Shown here piece after piece: positions 34,501 through 47,504 of a DNA stretch of 64,000 bases. The DNA comes from Paragonimus skrjabini miyazakii (Eukaryota; Platyhelminthes; Trematoda; Plagiorchiida; Troglotrematidae): assembly GCA_014338405.1 (NCBI GenBank), contig JTDE01000244.1:234705-298704 (forward strand). The letters run 5' to 3'. A program made the translations under genes and the position numbers. Below the pieces are notes generated by a model that saw nothing but the letters and a program-made list of their open reading frames with translations, was not told the origin of the DNA and made no database searches. Every line of letters begins with the position of its first letter. Within the stretch, counting starts at the first letter, position 1.

Positions 34501-36884
34501 AGCGGAGAGTTGAAGTGACTAATGCTGTTAGATTTAGAGGTTCTCATCTGCAACAGAGAGCATACAAAGTCCCTAACTTCACATATTGTTTGCCATAGCG
34601 GCTATTCACCCAAATTTTCTTAGAGTGCAGACATTTAAACGCCGGCGTTTTCCCGTCACTTTGGCTTTAGAAAAGAATCGTCGCTAAAAAAGACGGGAAA
34701 GTCAAAATTCTGGGCGGCAAAATCAAACGAGAGGGTGGCATTGGAAGCAAAATTTCACTCTACGAAGAAGGATTACTTCAGACACCTTCCGGTTGCTTAT
34801 ATCGCTTGAAGGGTTGAGTCAAAGGACTCATCTGCAATCAATAATCCAAAATTCTGTCCTCCGAGATAGGGTATTCTTGAGGGACCAGATCCTGTGTAAT
34901 TAATCCATTCTACATTGAGAAGGTTGCCTAGGTTGAGATAGCAGTGAGTAAGACACTTATTTCTGATTCTGATCACTGCTGCATGAAATGAGTGGTACAG
35001 TATGGTTTTACCATATGGAATAGCACACCAACGGCCATAGCCAGTCGTTAGGTACTCGGAATGCTTGCTTAGTTTTTAATACCTTCCTTTTTATTCAAAA
35101 TACATTGTTGATGTTGTTATTCTGTATGCTCACTGGAATGCGCATCACCACCAAATAGTTACTAAGGGGGCAGTTGTGCATTGTGAAGTTAATAGTGTTA
35201 CCACTTATAGTTTGTTTGCTCCCGTCCAACTTGTGTGGTATGATTGTACTTGATAGCATCGTGTTCCTAGCCAATACAATCTCACATATCGACTCAATTC
35301 ACAAGTTTTACCATCACGTCAAACTAGCAGAAAAAATTAGAATGATAAACATTGTACCAGGTGTTATTCTTATCTTAAGATAATTGTTTCCCAAGGAATA
35401 CACGTGGAATTACTTTTAAAACGCTTTATAACAGGAAAAATAATATGAGGCTACAATATTTAACTAATTGTTGCAACGTACTTTTATGAAATCGTAGAAA
35501 ATCAGCAATGATCGATAACCAGTACATAGACAGGTAACAGCAAGGCGAAACGAAACAAACGTTTCCAAACGACATGCGCCAAATGGTTGTACAAGAATAT
35601 ACACGGCATACCATAAGACTTTAAGAATGCTATCATATTCCCTGCTTAACTCACCCTCACTCCTCCAAGAACGCATAAACATTATCCCGGAAATTAATAA
35701 CATTAACAAGGAGTAATACAAACGATCACTTACCTTAATTTGGTAATTGTTACAACCGTTTGGGTATCTACTTCAAACGTCTGACCCCAGTACATCCGAA
35801 AAGTTCGTGTTGTCTTGAAGTTACGTAACAAACGCAACAACTTTAGGCAAATTACCTGAGCTGACGGTGCATCATCAAAGTAGAATTTTAACGGAGTTTT
35901 GGAAACCAGTGTGCCAATGGTTAGTGGGAAATAATGTGCGTTATTTTTGAGATCTCTCGTTGTATTTTAATAGACTGTAAAATGCAACTCAAATGAAACA
36001 TCAGAAAATACCGTCTTCCCTAGCTGTTATTTTAATGTTCTATATTTCTGCGCACATTTGTTCAGAGTGATTTCTTCTCTATAAATGTCAGAAAATGTAA
36101 AACAGCAAAATAAATGAAACTGAAGCCATTTATTGCATCAGACCTGTTTGGCGATCAAAATGATGCGTCTGCCTGCGACCAGATGAAATAGATCAACGAT
36201 TCATGGTCATAGATTTGCGTGAAATTCAGAAGAAAGACGTTGTATGCTGTTAACATTTTGATATATCCGTGTTAGCCGTTAACTTGAGATAAGCAAATTA
36301 TATACAGTCCGCATATGGAAACCACAAGGGATTGACCAAGGTGCGTCTAATAATCTGTGCACTGAAAAATCACTTCTACTGCTAGGGTATTAATCGCATC
36401 ACTGTCATCTGCACTGATAAAACTAGCTCACGTTGTCAAATCATCCTTATCTCACTAATTGCTAGTAGATGCATATTACATTGAACTTAAATTATCTTGA
36501 CAGATTTCAACGGTCAGCTATGTATCTGGATTCCAGTGTGAATTGTTTGGGTAATCCTCGTTGGAAAGCCAGTTCACTGGAATGCTTGTTGGACACTGAT
36601 CTGCTAACTGAGAACAAAAACAAATATTTTAAGCTTCTGGCTTGGATTCGTTTCCTGGCTGGTAGAGCACTTACTACTATTTGACATAGTGACATACAGT
36701 CGTTGATTCTAATCTAGAAGAAGATTACATATTTTGCAAATCTGGAAGATCACTTGCCATCAAAAATTAAAGTGTTATCCAAATAGTGTCTGTAAACACG
36801 AGAAAACTCTTCATGTAGTTGTCCTCCAAATCTTCACAAAATATATCTGCAACATAGACTCTTAAATATACAGCGCAGTGGTAA
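34501..36884. other. Unassigned, with one candidate terminal exon
   Basis: Nothing recognisable except a weak candidate exon at 36504-36684 listed separately. A 9-bp inverted repeat (34648-34656 and 34692-34700) could form a hairpin. Confidence 0.45.
36504..36684 (+). CDS. Candidate terminal exon, function unknown
   Basis: After a plausible acceptor (TCTTGACAG) the frame is open for 59 codons to a TGA. The composition looks protein-like, with many Leu codons, Trp and balanced charges, but no domain is recognised and no donor exon is known; it would need an upstream exon ending in phase 2. Near its end the DNA also contains TGGCTGGTAGAGC and, 45 nt later, GATTCTAATC, resembling tRNA A and B boxes. 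The open frame may therefore be chance over a tRNA-like repeat. Confidence 0.2.
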
Positions 36885-37100
36885 ACATGGCTGCTTCATT
36901 AAATCGTGACCGGAATTTTAGTCCCGGCAGTGGCAAGAATATGCACTACTGACAAGCTCTAATGAGAGCGAAACTCGAGTCTATTGCTTCTTTTTGGAAG
37001 GAGCCGACTGGGAAGTTTATGAGAATGCGACAGTTGTTATCAATTGTGGGGCGATGTTCAATTTGAAATTAACCAAATCTCCGACTACTCATCAGCAAAC
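36885..37100 (+). mobile_element. Retrozyme/SINE-like element, copy 2 (hammerhead inactivated)
   Basis: Same element and same strand as 33175-33391, closely alignable over its whole length, including the ribozyme and the 3' segment ending ATCAGC. Hammerhead parts: CTGACAA at 36949-36955 (position 8 G to A), stem II GCTC/GAGC intact, GAAA intact, TCGA loop and cleavage C at 36981. Stem I CACTA/TATTG has one mismatch. G8 is the general acid of the reaction, so this copy should not cleave. The A and B boxes are less well kept than in copy 1. Confidence 0.75.
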
Positions 37101-37308
37101 ATGTATATACTCTGTTCTTCGAAGTTGAAGGAAATGCTTTTCTCATGAACCAAAAAGACCCTCATGCGAAGTCAGTGGAATCCACTATGTTCCATTCCAA
37201 TTCTAGATGACATCATGTAAAATTGTGTTTCGCATACAGAGGTACACTCGTATTTAAAGCCTTTGGGCCTGTGGAATGCATCGTTTGTGGATCTTCATCA
37301 TCATAAAC

Positions 37309-37857
37309 CTATGCCAACTCAAAACGGCTCCAAAAACAACTCGACAACATTAATTCACGAACCGGATTAGTGATGCTCACTAACACTAGCACGCAAGCTT
37401 GTGGTTTACACCATTGTTCATCGGTACTGTTGGCCGAAACTCCTTTGGGATTTTCAGTGAACCTCCCATTCATGATGTCTATATACCCGAAGGTTTGTAT
37501 CCCAGACCCTCTTTCAGAAATGTACCAACCTAGAATTATTGTTCGCAAATTCTGTCAAAGTAATCCTTCCACCAGAACAATGTCATCAGAAGCACTATTT
37601 AGGTTCAATTTCTGCTTATCAAAGTGCATCACATTCAGGTTGGTTACAGCGTTTTCTTTCTTCAACATGGCAACATTAAAACTCTCGTCTAAGATGACGA
37701 AAATTAATCGGTTCGTTTGTTTTGTCCCATTAATGGCCCTGTAGTTTTTACCAAGAAGGAAAAAATGCAAGCTTACCGTAGCTAGTAGCAACTCATATGA
37801 GATAACAATCAAACTGACATGAAATACATACATGGCAAGCTGGTCATAGGTTTCCAC
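37309..37857 (-). pseudogene. Long open frame with a single TGA, function unknown
   Basis: On the - strand one frame runs from 37857 to 37309 (183 codons) with just one internal stop, TGA, near 37552-37554. The predicted peptide is leucine- and charge-rich with a hydrophobic segment near its start (about residues 9-33). An overlapping + strand frame (37370-37744, 124 codons) competes with it. I recognise neither. It could be a decayed gene or repeat, or chance. It lies about 200 bp beyond retrozyme-like copy 2. Confidence 0.25.
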
Positions 37858-38941
37858 AAACTTGAATACTAATAGTCCCCCACATGATTTATGCTGTCCG
37901 CCAGAAGCTCCTCTTCATAACAAAAGTTTACAAAATCTGACGTACCAAAACAAACCTGTGTTTCCAATTTTGCATGCCTTGTTTTAGTCACAAAAATTCT
38001 GCTTGAACACACTTATGCTCAACACTTGAACAGAATAAAACAGTAGTTCACAACCTCGAATTGATAGTTTGCTGGATGACTAGAGTAACAAGTTAACGTG
38101 CGCTTCTGATGACAGACTTTCAAAGGAAATCCATGAAGGTTACGAGAGAAAAAAATAATTTTTATGGCAAGAATGACGCTCGTTCGGTAAACTTCACAGT
38201 GATGTGTTGCCTAGTGTCAGCTTAGTTTCCACCTTCGAAATGGCAGTGTACGTTTTCAAAGGTCAACATGAAATCGAATGTGATCACAGTGTTTTAGAAT
38301 ATCTCAACAGTGAAAGCCTTTATGTAGATCAATATAATTGGTTTTGAACATAACGGATATTACGAGGAATGCAATTATGGTTACGTTGAATCTCACGTTG
38401 CAAAGCCTGATAATCAGTTAACCACTTACAAGATAATTTAAAAATTTAGTCTACATTTCTGATTTGCATGACTGGTCAGTCATACTTATCAAATGAACGC
38501 ACTGTTTGTTCACAGTGTGAGACTTCTCACTTTGATCTTTAATTCAACGCTAGTTTGTTATCTGTCAGTTTGTCACTTTGATTTGCCATATGGTTAGTAT
38601 CCATGTTAACTCAGTCTGTTTACCTTTTGTCTAGGTTCTGCTGATAAGATAAAAAAGTGGTAGCCTACACCGTCTAATAATCCACGTCCCATCGCATAAG
38701 CTGCCGACGTGACCAGCTTTAAAAACATTGTCATTCCAAATGTAACTTCTGGAATTGAAGGTAAACAATGGTTGTGAACGGGACAAATGACTGCTTTTGT
38801 TTACTGAATCTAAAAGGACAAAATGATCATATGTCTTTTGAATTAAGTGTTTTCTTCATTAATTTAGAAGTACAATGAACGAATTTATTCTTTACTGCGA
38901 GTGACTCGTAGTAGTTTATTTAGTGTCATCATAGGTTTCCA

Positions 38942-39135
38942 CAAATGTTCACCGATAAACAGTTAATTTCAACTTTCTACTTGAACAGCACCCAAAGTTG
39001 TTTGCAGCTTCCGCATTCATATAAGCCTTTCGGTTGACCCATTAGGTTAGGAAGCATTAGACTCGAAGGTCGCTCTTATTAGAGCTCATTAGTGGCACAT
39101 ATCCTTATCCCAGCCGGCGTTTGCACTCCGACCTT
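38942..39135 (-). mobile_element. Retrozyme/SINE-like element, copy 3 (inverted, decayed)
   Basis: Reverse-complement copy of the 33.2- and 36.9-kb elements. Recognisable parts are AAGGATATG, CACTA, a first core box changed to CTAATGA (39092-39086), AGCTC and AAGAGCG of stem II, a second core box changed from GAAA to GACC, TTCGAGTC, and the 3' part with CTGTTCAAG and GAAATTAAC. Both core boxes are mutated, so it is inactive and probably the oldest of the three. Confidence 0.65.
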
Positions 39136-39764
39136 GGCGTTAGTGAAATTTGCATATTAACCACAACGCCAGTAACATCAAACTAGGAATGACTGATCAA
39201 TCATATCCAGACGCCTTGTGTGAATATTGTTCAAACTGGCCAATCATTTCGAAAGAGAAAAAACAGATACGCTCTATCAACTTGAGTCCATAACTTCGTG
39301 ACTAGAGAATTCTTGAGTGGATTAAAGTCACAGACTCCACTAAACCAAGTGAGAAATTTATACAGTAAGGTTTACATTTCCTGGATATAGACTGTTTCAG
39401 ATTAAACAAGGCTCACACTCAATCACAGTCTTTGCATTTAGATATGGCTTTCAGCCGACCCACTTCGCAATTGTCACTTAATAGTAAACTACTCAGGATT
39501 TTGTTGCCATCAAACAGTTTAATCGGAAACGCAGACTGTTAAGCAAAGGTTGCTTACGACTTGATGAAAAAGAAGAGCAGATCAAACTGCAGACATACTT
39601 TTTCCAACCAGTATTGCTTTCATCACCAATATGAATTATGCTTGTTAACCATAAAGTTCGTTGACATAAGGCTGTGAGTTAACTGATTCATGTGGAACTA
39701 AGCTGCTAAATCTTAGATGCAACGATGATAAACCGCTTTACTAATGATTTCTTCTCTAAGACAA

Positions 39765-39930
39765 ATACGACGAAGCAAGCAGGTTTGTTTTCAGTTATTC
39801 ATCAGCTAGCTAACTACATCACAATTACGATACAATTTTGCAAGCAAATTGTCAGAGGGTGAACAAAGAATAGATGGGTCACTGAGACCAGTTAAATAAA
39901 TATCAAGGTGTAATCAAGACATCACTTGAA
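39765..39930 (-). mobile_element. Remnant of a PLE 3' flank
   Basis: Resembles the 3' flanks of PLE-B and PLE-D (+ strand text around GTTTTCAGT...TCATCAG). The - strand again carries CTGATGA (39805-39799), then GAAAAC six bases later, with only an imperfect stem III. No coding part is attached. Similarity is moderate and judged by eye. Confidence 0.35.
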
Positions 39931-40069
39931 CAGTGAGTCTTATCAGGCTTGAGGAAATGAAACAACCGAGGTCACCTCAGGGTAAGTGCATTTTTTTAAG
40001 AATCAGAAAAATGATATCCTGTACATACTCGACAATATAGTGTATCCGAATGACATCTTAACCAGATTC

Positions 40070-40500
40070 ACTTCTGCATAGCAAAGTTTGCCACCCCCGT
40101 TGAATATCACCGTGCTGGTGGTTGAATTCGGCGGGCGGTACATAGAAATGGTAATTATAGTGTTCAATATATTCACGTCAACAAGGTTGTTTCATATACT
40201 CTGGAAAAAAGCCAGAATAATTGACAAGCACAGCCTTAGGAATAGGCAGGGATGATACGCTCGTTAAAAGATTGCTATACATATGTACAATATTCTTGCA
40301 AATTGGCTACCCTGAAGGTTCAAAGACAGAACCATTTAATAGTAGAATAATGATCGGTGGTATATGGCAGAAAAAAAGACCGTGCATATCGGTTCAATCT
40401 TCAGGACGATATACTAGCCGAGACTCGCGTACAGGATCTCGGTTCCTGTTACGAAAAGGTTTCGCTTCTGTCTGAACGGGTCCGTTAGCAGCATCCAGCC
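40070..40500 (+). mobile_element. PLE-H: degraded Penelope-like RT thumb/connector fragment
   Basis: The + strand shows, over three frames, the same order of segments as PLE-F: IRRAVHRNG...QYIHVN (about 40118-40170), then LLYICTIFLQIGYPEG (about 40270-40318), then EKKTVHIG (about 40368-40391), then after a shift QDDILAET. PLE-F reads IRRKDTWNSQYIHFN, AFIHTIFIQNGYFE, EKKTVHIG and RDDTLAET, so both belong to one subfamily. Several stops and at least two frameshifts are present, and no nuclease domain follows. Confidence 0.75.
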
Positions 40501-43500
40501 TGACTCACCTGTAGAACAACAGTTAAAGATACTGTCGCACCTGATTTATTCTGACTATTCTGTTAAGTTGATGAAGTCATCTCTTTCAACCTACCTAATG
40601 AAGGTCACTCATTTGAGGGCAGAGGACTAATGCTCCATACACGGCTGAAGTTATTGGAATTCGCTTGCTCATTCCTCACCTGTGTAACCATGACGCCTCA
40701 TGCAGACGTAGGAACTACCCTGATGAAATCACACCCCATTAGCTCACCTAGACCCACTGTTTGGTTGCGAGTCGTAGCTACGTTTGGTAGTTATTTGAAT
40801 GACCATATTCTGACTGCTTCCTTCTCTGGTTACCCCCTTAACTTTCCCTTGTAAAAGTGTAATATATGTAACTTGACGATAAATCACTCAAAACAAGCCT
40901 GATTGTTACGCCGTAGATTCACTCCTACACTGTACAGTTTACACAACTTTTATAAACACGCATATACACCATGTTTGACCATCTCACTCCGTAAAATTAC
41001 TATGCGTATGAAGGTAGACACGTGATTGCCACTTAGTCGCTAGTCCGCAGTCTGGCTTTTTAATGGTGAGCAGTGTCCTAATTGAACAATGTACTCCATT
41101 GATTCCATATCGTAACTCACATGATTCAACATAATGGTAACTGACATATTAACACACGGTGATCGAGCTCGTGAACAGCATTATCTGCTCACGTCTAACT
41201 CATGCACACTGATTGTACACGCCTTGGTTTGTTCACATATGTTCTGCTGCCACCACGAGAGAGCGCTGTGTTGCGTGTATTCTGTTCAGAACATCGTCAG
41301 TGATCTTACAAGTTAAACAAATTACACCGTTGAACTGAAAATGATGAAACACACCAGACCATTAAAACGATTAAAGGTTTTGAATGATTTATTATCAGGA
41401 CCAGACGGTTATTTATTTCGCATTCATGAAATTTCTCTTCCCGAATGCTATATCACACTTTAGACCAAACGAAGTTTGCGTTATATCTTTCGAGCGTACT
41501 TGCTTTTGCAGTGTTACTGCGTGACACCTACCCGTCAGGCATACTATGGTAGGATAATACTTGCCACCAGTCTTGTAGTAACCTTTCCAATTTACACTCA
41601 CTGTTTGTCAAATGTAAGCGTCTGAAGGAGTTCTGTTTTACTGTTTGATGCCAACAGGATTGCATGCCGTCAATTCTATCCCAATTTACTTCTATTTGAG
41701 CTTAATAATTTGCTGTTTATTTTGGTCACAATCTGTCTATCAAAATTTGTCTTTTACATTGTGAAATGAGAGATTGATCGATATTATTTTTGAGCGTAAG
41801 CAACCTAAATGACTGAAACTATCACATCGTTGATCGGCCTAGACAAATGGGTTGCACTCTGAACCAACCTCTTCAGGCCTACTTATTCTCCAATGCTTTT
41901 CCCCTATCGCCTTTCCGTATTCAATTCGAATTTAAAATGGATTAAAAGATATTTGTGATGTTGATCTTCATTCACCCAGTGACCTGAGGTAATCAAGTCG
42001 CAAGATAACACTAAGGCAGAGAATGGTACTTGACTTTTTGCACCAACCTCTAAATAATTTTGAGGGTTAACTTTGTCAAACTTGTTACTCAACTCGGATT
42101 AACGAACGCTGACAGCACATCACTAAACAATGATTATCTTTATCAAAGCAAAGTCTGCGTTGCATCTGGAAAGAGTAGTTCTTTTACACCACCCCACTAT
42201 ATTCCTGTTATTATGGTCCGCTGAGGTACGTTAGCTTGAAACTAGAAAGTGCTATCAGTTCAAGCCCTCAAAATGGTTGACTTGTTTTATGCTTTCATTT
42301 CCACATTTGTATCCCTACGGTACGGGGGAACTTTGTTTGTTGTTGACAGTTGTGAAAATATAGAAAAAACAACAGAAAGACTTCGTGTGTTATTCTAAGT
42401 TGACACAAACTCGTTAAACCCTAATATCAAGACATATGAAATGAGTAAGTAGACACGGTAAAATGAGAAACTGTGGTGCACGGACCAAGAAAACCAATTT
42501 TCAAATCACATTCTCATTACACCAAATCGACACCATATCCAATTCACCTGATGAAACAAAAGTACCATTTGTGTAATAAAACGTTCTTTGACTGACAAAC
42601 TCTTGATTATTTCAACGACAAGAATATGGATGTGACTGTGAATCGTGAAATTAATCGGTAGTAATTCTCTAAACCAAGAAGCATTGTGTTATATGTTCAA
42701 GGTAAAAATCAACAGCTGACTCAATCTTTTCTTCTGATGCGTGAAATACTGCTTGAACAATTTAACGTTATAAAGTATTTGTACAGTTTGAGACTTCATG
42801 TCTCAACGCAATCGGCTAGAGATTGCGAAATGAAACCTACACTTATCTGACTTTGTTTCACAGCTTTTCCGTAAATCTTTTTCCCTTGACCGCTTCATAA
42901 ACTATCCTAAAACTTCATGGCAATAGACTAGATATTACTTATGACTGTCCCGTTCATGATGGTCAATGCAAATCGCTTATTTGTTAGGGTTGACGGTTTT
43001 GTACGTGCCACCAAAATGTGACCAGTGCATCCTGAGTTTGAAAATGTTGTGTCGTGCCAATCGGTGTGTCTACCAAAGTTGAGTTGGTTTCCAGTTCGTT
43101 AGGACCTGCTGAATCCTAAAAGCTCCTCAGAATAATCTACAATGCTACGTTTGCCATCGTCTGTTACAGTGGTTTAGTAACTTCCTGGAGCGCATACATA
43201 CAGCGCTACCCCAAGAAGAAACTGCAGTAAGAAGAAGCTCTCTTTCAATACTAATTGATCAAGTGCATAATTTCCACGAATGAGATGAATACTTTCCAGA
43301 AAAAGCCTTTGACAGTATACACTGAAGAATTTCTTAAATTCAAATTGTACAAACTTTCCAAGCTTGTTCTTTCAACGTTTGCGTGACTGAAGTGCATAAT
43401 ACCGTTTGTGTGTTCTGCATATGCCACTCTACTAAACTGACATTAACCAAACAGTTAACGTAGTAATCCTGTTTACCCAGTTGGCATATGAGCATAATTC

Positions 43501-46500
43501 AACACTTTTTTTCAAGCCAAACGTTCACTAAACAATGGCCTCAGTTAGTTTCTTATAGATAATAAACATCTAATTACATATCGGAGTTGGTAAACTACCC
43601 GCTGAACCCATACCCATCAATCGAATGAATCAGTGATGTTCAAAGTGATGACATAGATTTGCACAATTTCACTGGCTTACCTAGGGGGCTGCATCACTGT
43701 TCCATAAAAAAGATCTCTCTTGTCTTTATTGAAAAACTTAGGTTGATTCTAATGGACGAAAGTGACAAATCAATGGTGTATAACTGATGTTATTCATTAA
43801 CAACTTTGTCAGATACTACAGAAAGTAGGTGAGCTGAAACGGCTGTGAACATTGCACACAAGTTCAGTGCAAAAACCGATTTGTCTTAAATTTTCCTGAA
43901 CTTCGTTTGTGTTCACGAGTGGCTTTAGTTACCTCATTAGAGAAATCTGCCAGGATATGGAACATAACCACAGTGGAAATTCGAGTATACAGAGTTTACA
44001 GCCAGTGGTTGATGACCTTTACAATATTGTGTACACAAACAAAGGATCTTCGCAGGTGATTTATGGCGCGGTCAATCAGTAGTAGCTAAACGTTCTGGAA
44101 GTATATTGAGACTATCGATATAAAGGTGCAGCGGCGGTACTGACTTCAGTGTTACGCGCTAAACAGAAGTCTGTTTCTTGAAGATAGCAGATGTTATGGT
44201 GTAAAATAGTGGACAACCGTCTGAAAGATTTCTGTTGCTCTAATGTACCACGAGAAAAGATGCCACCTATGTGTGTAGGATAGGTGGTCAAACTTAGTTG
44301 TTTCAAATATAACATACAGCCTGAAATGAAATACGAATTCATTCGGAAGGCTTCATGGAAAATAATCGTTTTATGTATTTGATATCATGGGGTTGTGTTT
44401 CGGTGCAGAAAGACTAGAACAGTTATTGCCTTTTACCAGCTATTTCAGCCATCTCACTCTTCATTTTTACATTTCAAACCGTTCATTTCATCCCGAATGT
44501 TCTGCGTCAAACTGCGGCCGTTGGAATCCCAGATAATTTACAATAAAAAACTATATTGCGAAAGTATGTGATTCAGCCACCTGCTCAGAATGATGGATAT
44601 GGTTTCAAAGGGAGTATTCCATTATTTTAGACGTGACAGTAAGGAACCACTGAGTTTGACAAGGACTTTCTGAAGCTGACATTTCATCTTTCTTCCCATA
44701 GATTACGCAATCAGTTATTCGGACAATGAAATACGCATTAAGAAGAATTTTCTGCTTTTATTACTGTGTTACTTTATCCGAAATAATTATATCGATTTCG
44801 ATAATTTGACGCGAAACCAACAAACCTTATTTTTCATAGTAGATTTTCTCAAATCAACTAACCGGGCTTCCACACCTTGTAGGAGTTTCACGTAACAACA
44901 ACGGGCCTCCACTAAGAAAAGCGCAGTAAATGTCTAAAGCTTGTTGATAATATCAAAGTTCTTTGTTTTGAATTTTGAGGGTTGATGTTATCGGCTCGAC
45001 TGATACAACTGTAGTAAGAAACAACCTATATTCCATTGTAAGCAAATTACGTCCAGCCACCTCTTTTAGACCATCTTAAACCGGTGAGCTGAATGAACAA
45101 TATTTCCACACCCTCTCGTCTTTTATTCAGCTAGCCCTAATCAGCGTGTTTTTGTGTCCAAACAAAACAGCGACCGTAATGGTCTCTCCCTAACTAAGTG
45201 TCCTCTAGCTTGGCGCATTGTAATCTAACCTCTATACAGATCCGGACAGCAAGATATTGTCTAAACTTTTGTTTAATCATAATGTTACACGAAGGCAGAT
45301 GCCGAATTGTGCTTGTTCATTGTTTACACTTTCATTTAAGTTATAGTTGTGTGTTATTGTTGTACACCCCAAGGTGTGGTCATTCACGACTGGATGATTT
45401 ATACACAACTGGGTGACAATTTTCAAGTGAACGTTACTCAAAAGCACTTCAAGGTACTAAGTACAATTCTGACGATAACCCAGTGGAGACTTTCATTGTC
45501 CGTCTAGTTTAACGCTTTTTAAATCGAAGTTGTTTAATTAACGCCGTTGTGCATACGTCTAACAAATGCGATGTAATATCAGTCTATAGAGAAGTAAAAT
45601 GTCTAACCTATATCATTCGTGAATGGCCAGACGGAACTAGGCATTATTGTGTACGGTTAAATTTAAAAATTATGCTGAGCTGCACTTTAACAAGGTTTTT
45701 TCTTTTTCACCTACAAAGTTGCCAGAGGATCATACTTTGTTCTAGATTAATTATTAAGGGCACCGATCGTTTGTGATTTTGTGACGTTGGAACATACTCC
45801 GCCAGTATCGGTTCACTTAGTGTCACTCGCATTTTTGCGCATACTGTTTGGTTTCGTGACCAGAATAATGGACTAAGTTTCACTTCAACAGTTATTCAAT
45901 GATCGAAACTTCCGGATCTGCTTACAGTACTTCGAATTGGTTGCAGTTTAGCGCGACTGAGCAAAGCTGAAGACCCTGACAAAGATGTTCAAAGAATAGA
46001 TCGGGTTTATCATAAAGAGGATATAACATGGCCCGATTGAAAAAGACTCCATGAAAAGAGTGCCATCTACCGGATTCGACAACAATCCCAACCACCAGAA
46101 GGAGTTACGGTCGTTTCATAGCAACGAAGCATGACCTCAGAGTTGACATTCTCATTCACACCAGGTTACCGCTAACAGAGCTTGCAGAATCAATAAAGCA
46201 TTTAGAAAAGTAATTTGGAACAACGCACACTCATTGGCTAGTTCATGAAGGGGGCGCAACCAGCAACCGTTAAGAAAGTCCCATGACCTGGGAAGGGTAA
46301 GCCGTTGAGAGGCGCCAGCTGTTGGTTACAAGCTCTCTGATTGTCAGTAAGCTCAACGAAACCAATAGCAGTGCACTGAATAAACCTTCAATCCTAATGG
46401 AAATGGTACCTTGACAAGTGGCAGCCTTGAACGCTAACAATACGGACGGGAACCATAGTGACCTAAGTAACAAGTGTCGAAAATATTGACATCGGTAGAC

Positions 46501-46550
46501 GGAATATCTGCTGAGCAAAGAAATACGTTGGTTAAACTAATGTTTTGCAG
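40501..46550. other. Unassigned AT-rich DNA
   Basis: About 6 kb without a gene, RNA or element that I can support. The short open frames (60-76 codons) show no domain. Confidence 0.5.
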
Positions 46551-47504
46551 GTTACTTTTATCTCATGGTGGGAAGTCCAATAATCTGTACGACTGACGGG
46601 ACATCGTTTCATTCTGGAGTGGTAATTGATAGGATTCCGGAAGAATGTTCAGTTATACAGGGGGGCGATTTCGTCGACCTGGACAAAATCATAGGGGGTC
46701 GTTCGACCGTGCGCAATTGTCTTTCAGGCAGTAGGTGAATTTGTACTAAAATTCGATTACTTGGTTGCGCACGCTTTCAGAATCGGTGGTCACGTTATTA
46801 AAAGAATGGTTCTTACTTCATCTACCGAACGCAAGATTATACTGTGAGTAGGTTGCTTTGGTCTGTTTCAACTATGATGGTTGTCCCATAGGTATTAAAA
46901 ACATTCAGTGAGCTTCGGAACGCAACAATACTTACAGTCTCAGAATGGCAGTCGCGATACTTACAGACACCACTCATGCAATCAGTTTGAACTAAAACAC
47001 TTTCCACTGTTCAGGAAAACAGTATCGATCCAGGCTTGTACACTTTGAACTGTCGGCTGTGACCTTCATAATCAGGAAACTGGTACTCATATTTCTGGAC
47101 GGATTAGACAACACCAATTTCTGCGGAGACGGCCGCCACATCGTTAGTGAAACAGATCATCGGTGAGTGTTTCTGTCTTTTTGCGCATTACAGTAAAAGC
47201 CGACTCACGGTTTACTATAACAGCATTTCTTGATCATAACTGTGATTACAGCGTGATGCAGCAGTCCCCAGGACACTTAAGAGGACTTGGTTGTTGAACC
47301 CTGGGACTTCAGGAGTTCAACTTCACAAGTCAGCATGCGCGTTAAGGAGAGAACTACGTTTCCGATGAAACTTCTTGAACGCAGCATGCAGCAGAGTTCC
47401 ATAAGGTTGTTTGTGGATGTAGCAGAAATGAAATACAGTATTATCCCAAAAGACTACAAGCAGCGAAGAGGAATATTAAGGGAGGCAACTGTTCACATTT
47501 TGAT
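46551..47504 (+). other. Candidate three-exon chain of unknown function
   Basis: Three open blocks with splice-like borders keep one reading phase: 46551-46734 (after TTTTGCAG, before GTGAAT), 47076-47162 (after TAATCAG, before GTGAGT) and 47313-47504 (after GACTTCAG, before GTGAGA). The joined frame would be about 153 codons. The residue composition is protein-like but matches no family I know. Because AG and GT are frequent, such chains also arise by chance, and the surrounding GC-richer stretch (46.0-48.1 kb) might be a decayed repeat. Confidence 0.22.
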
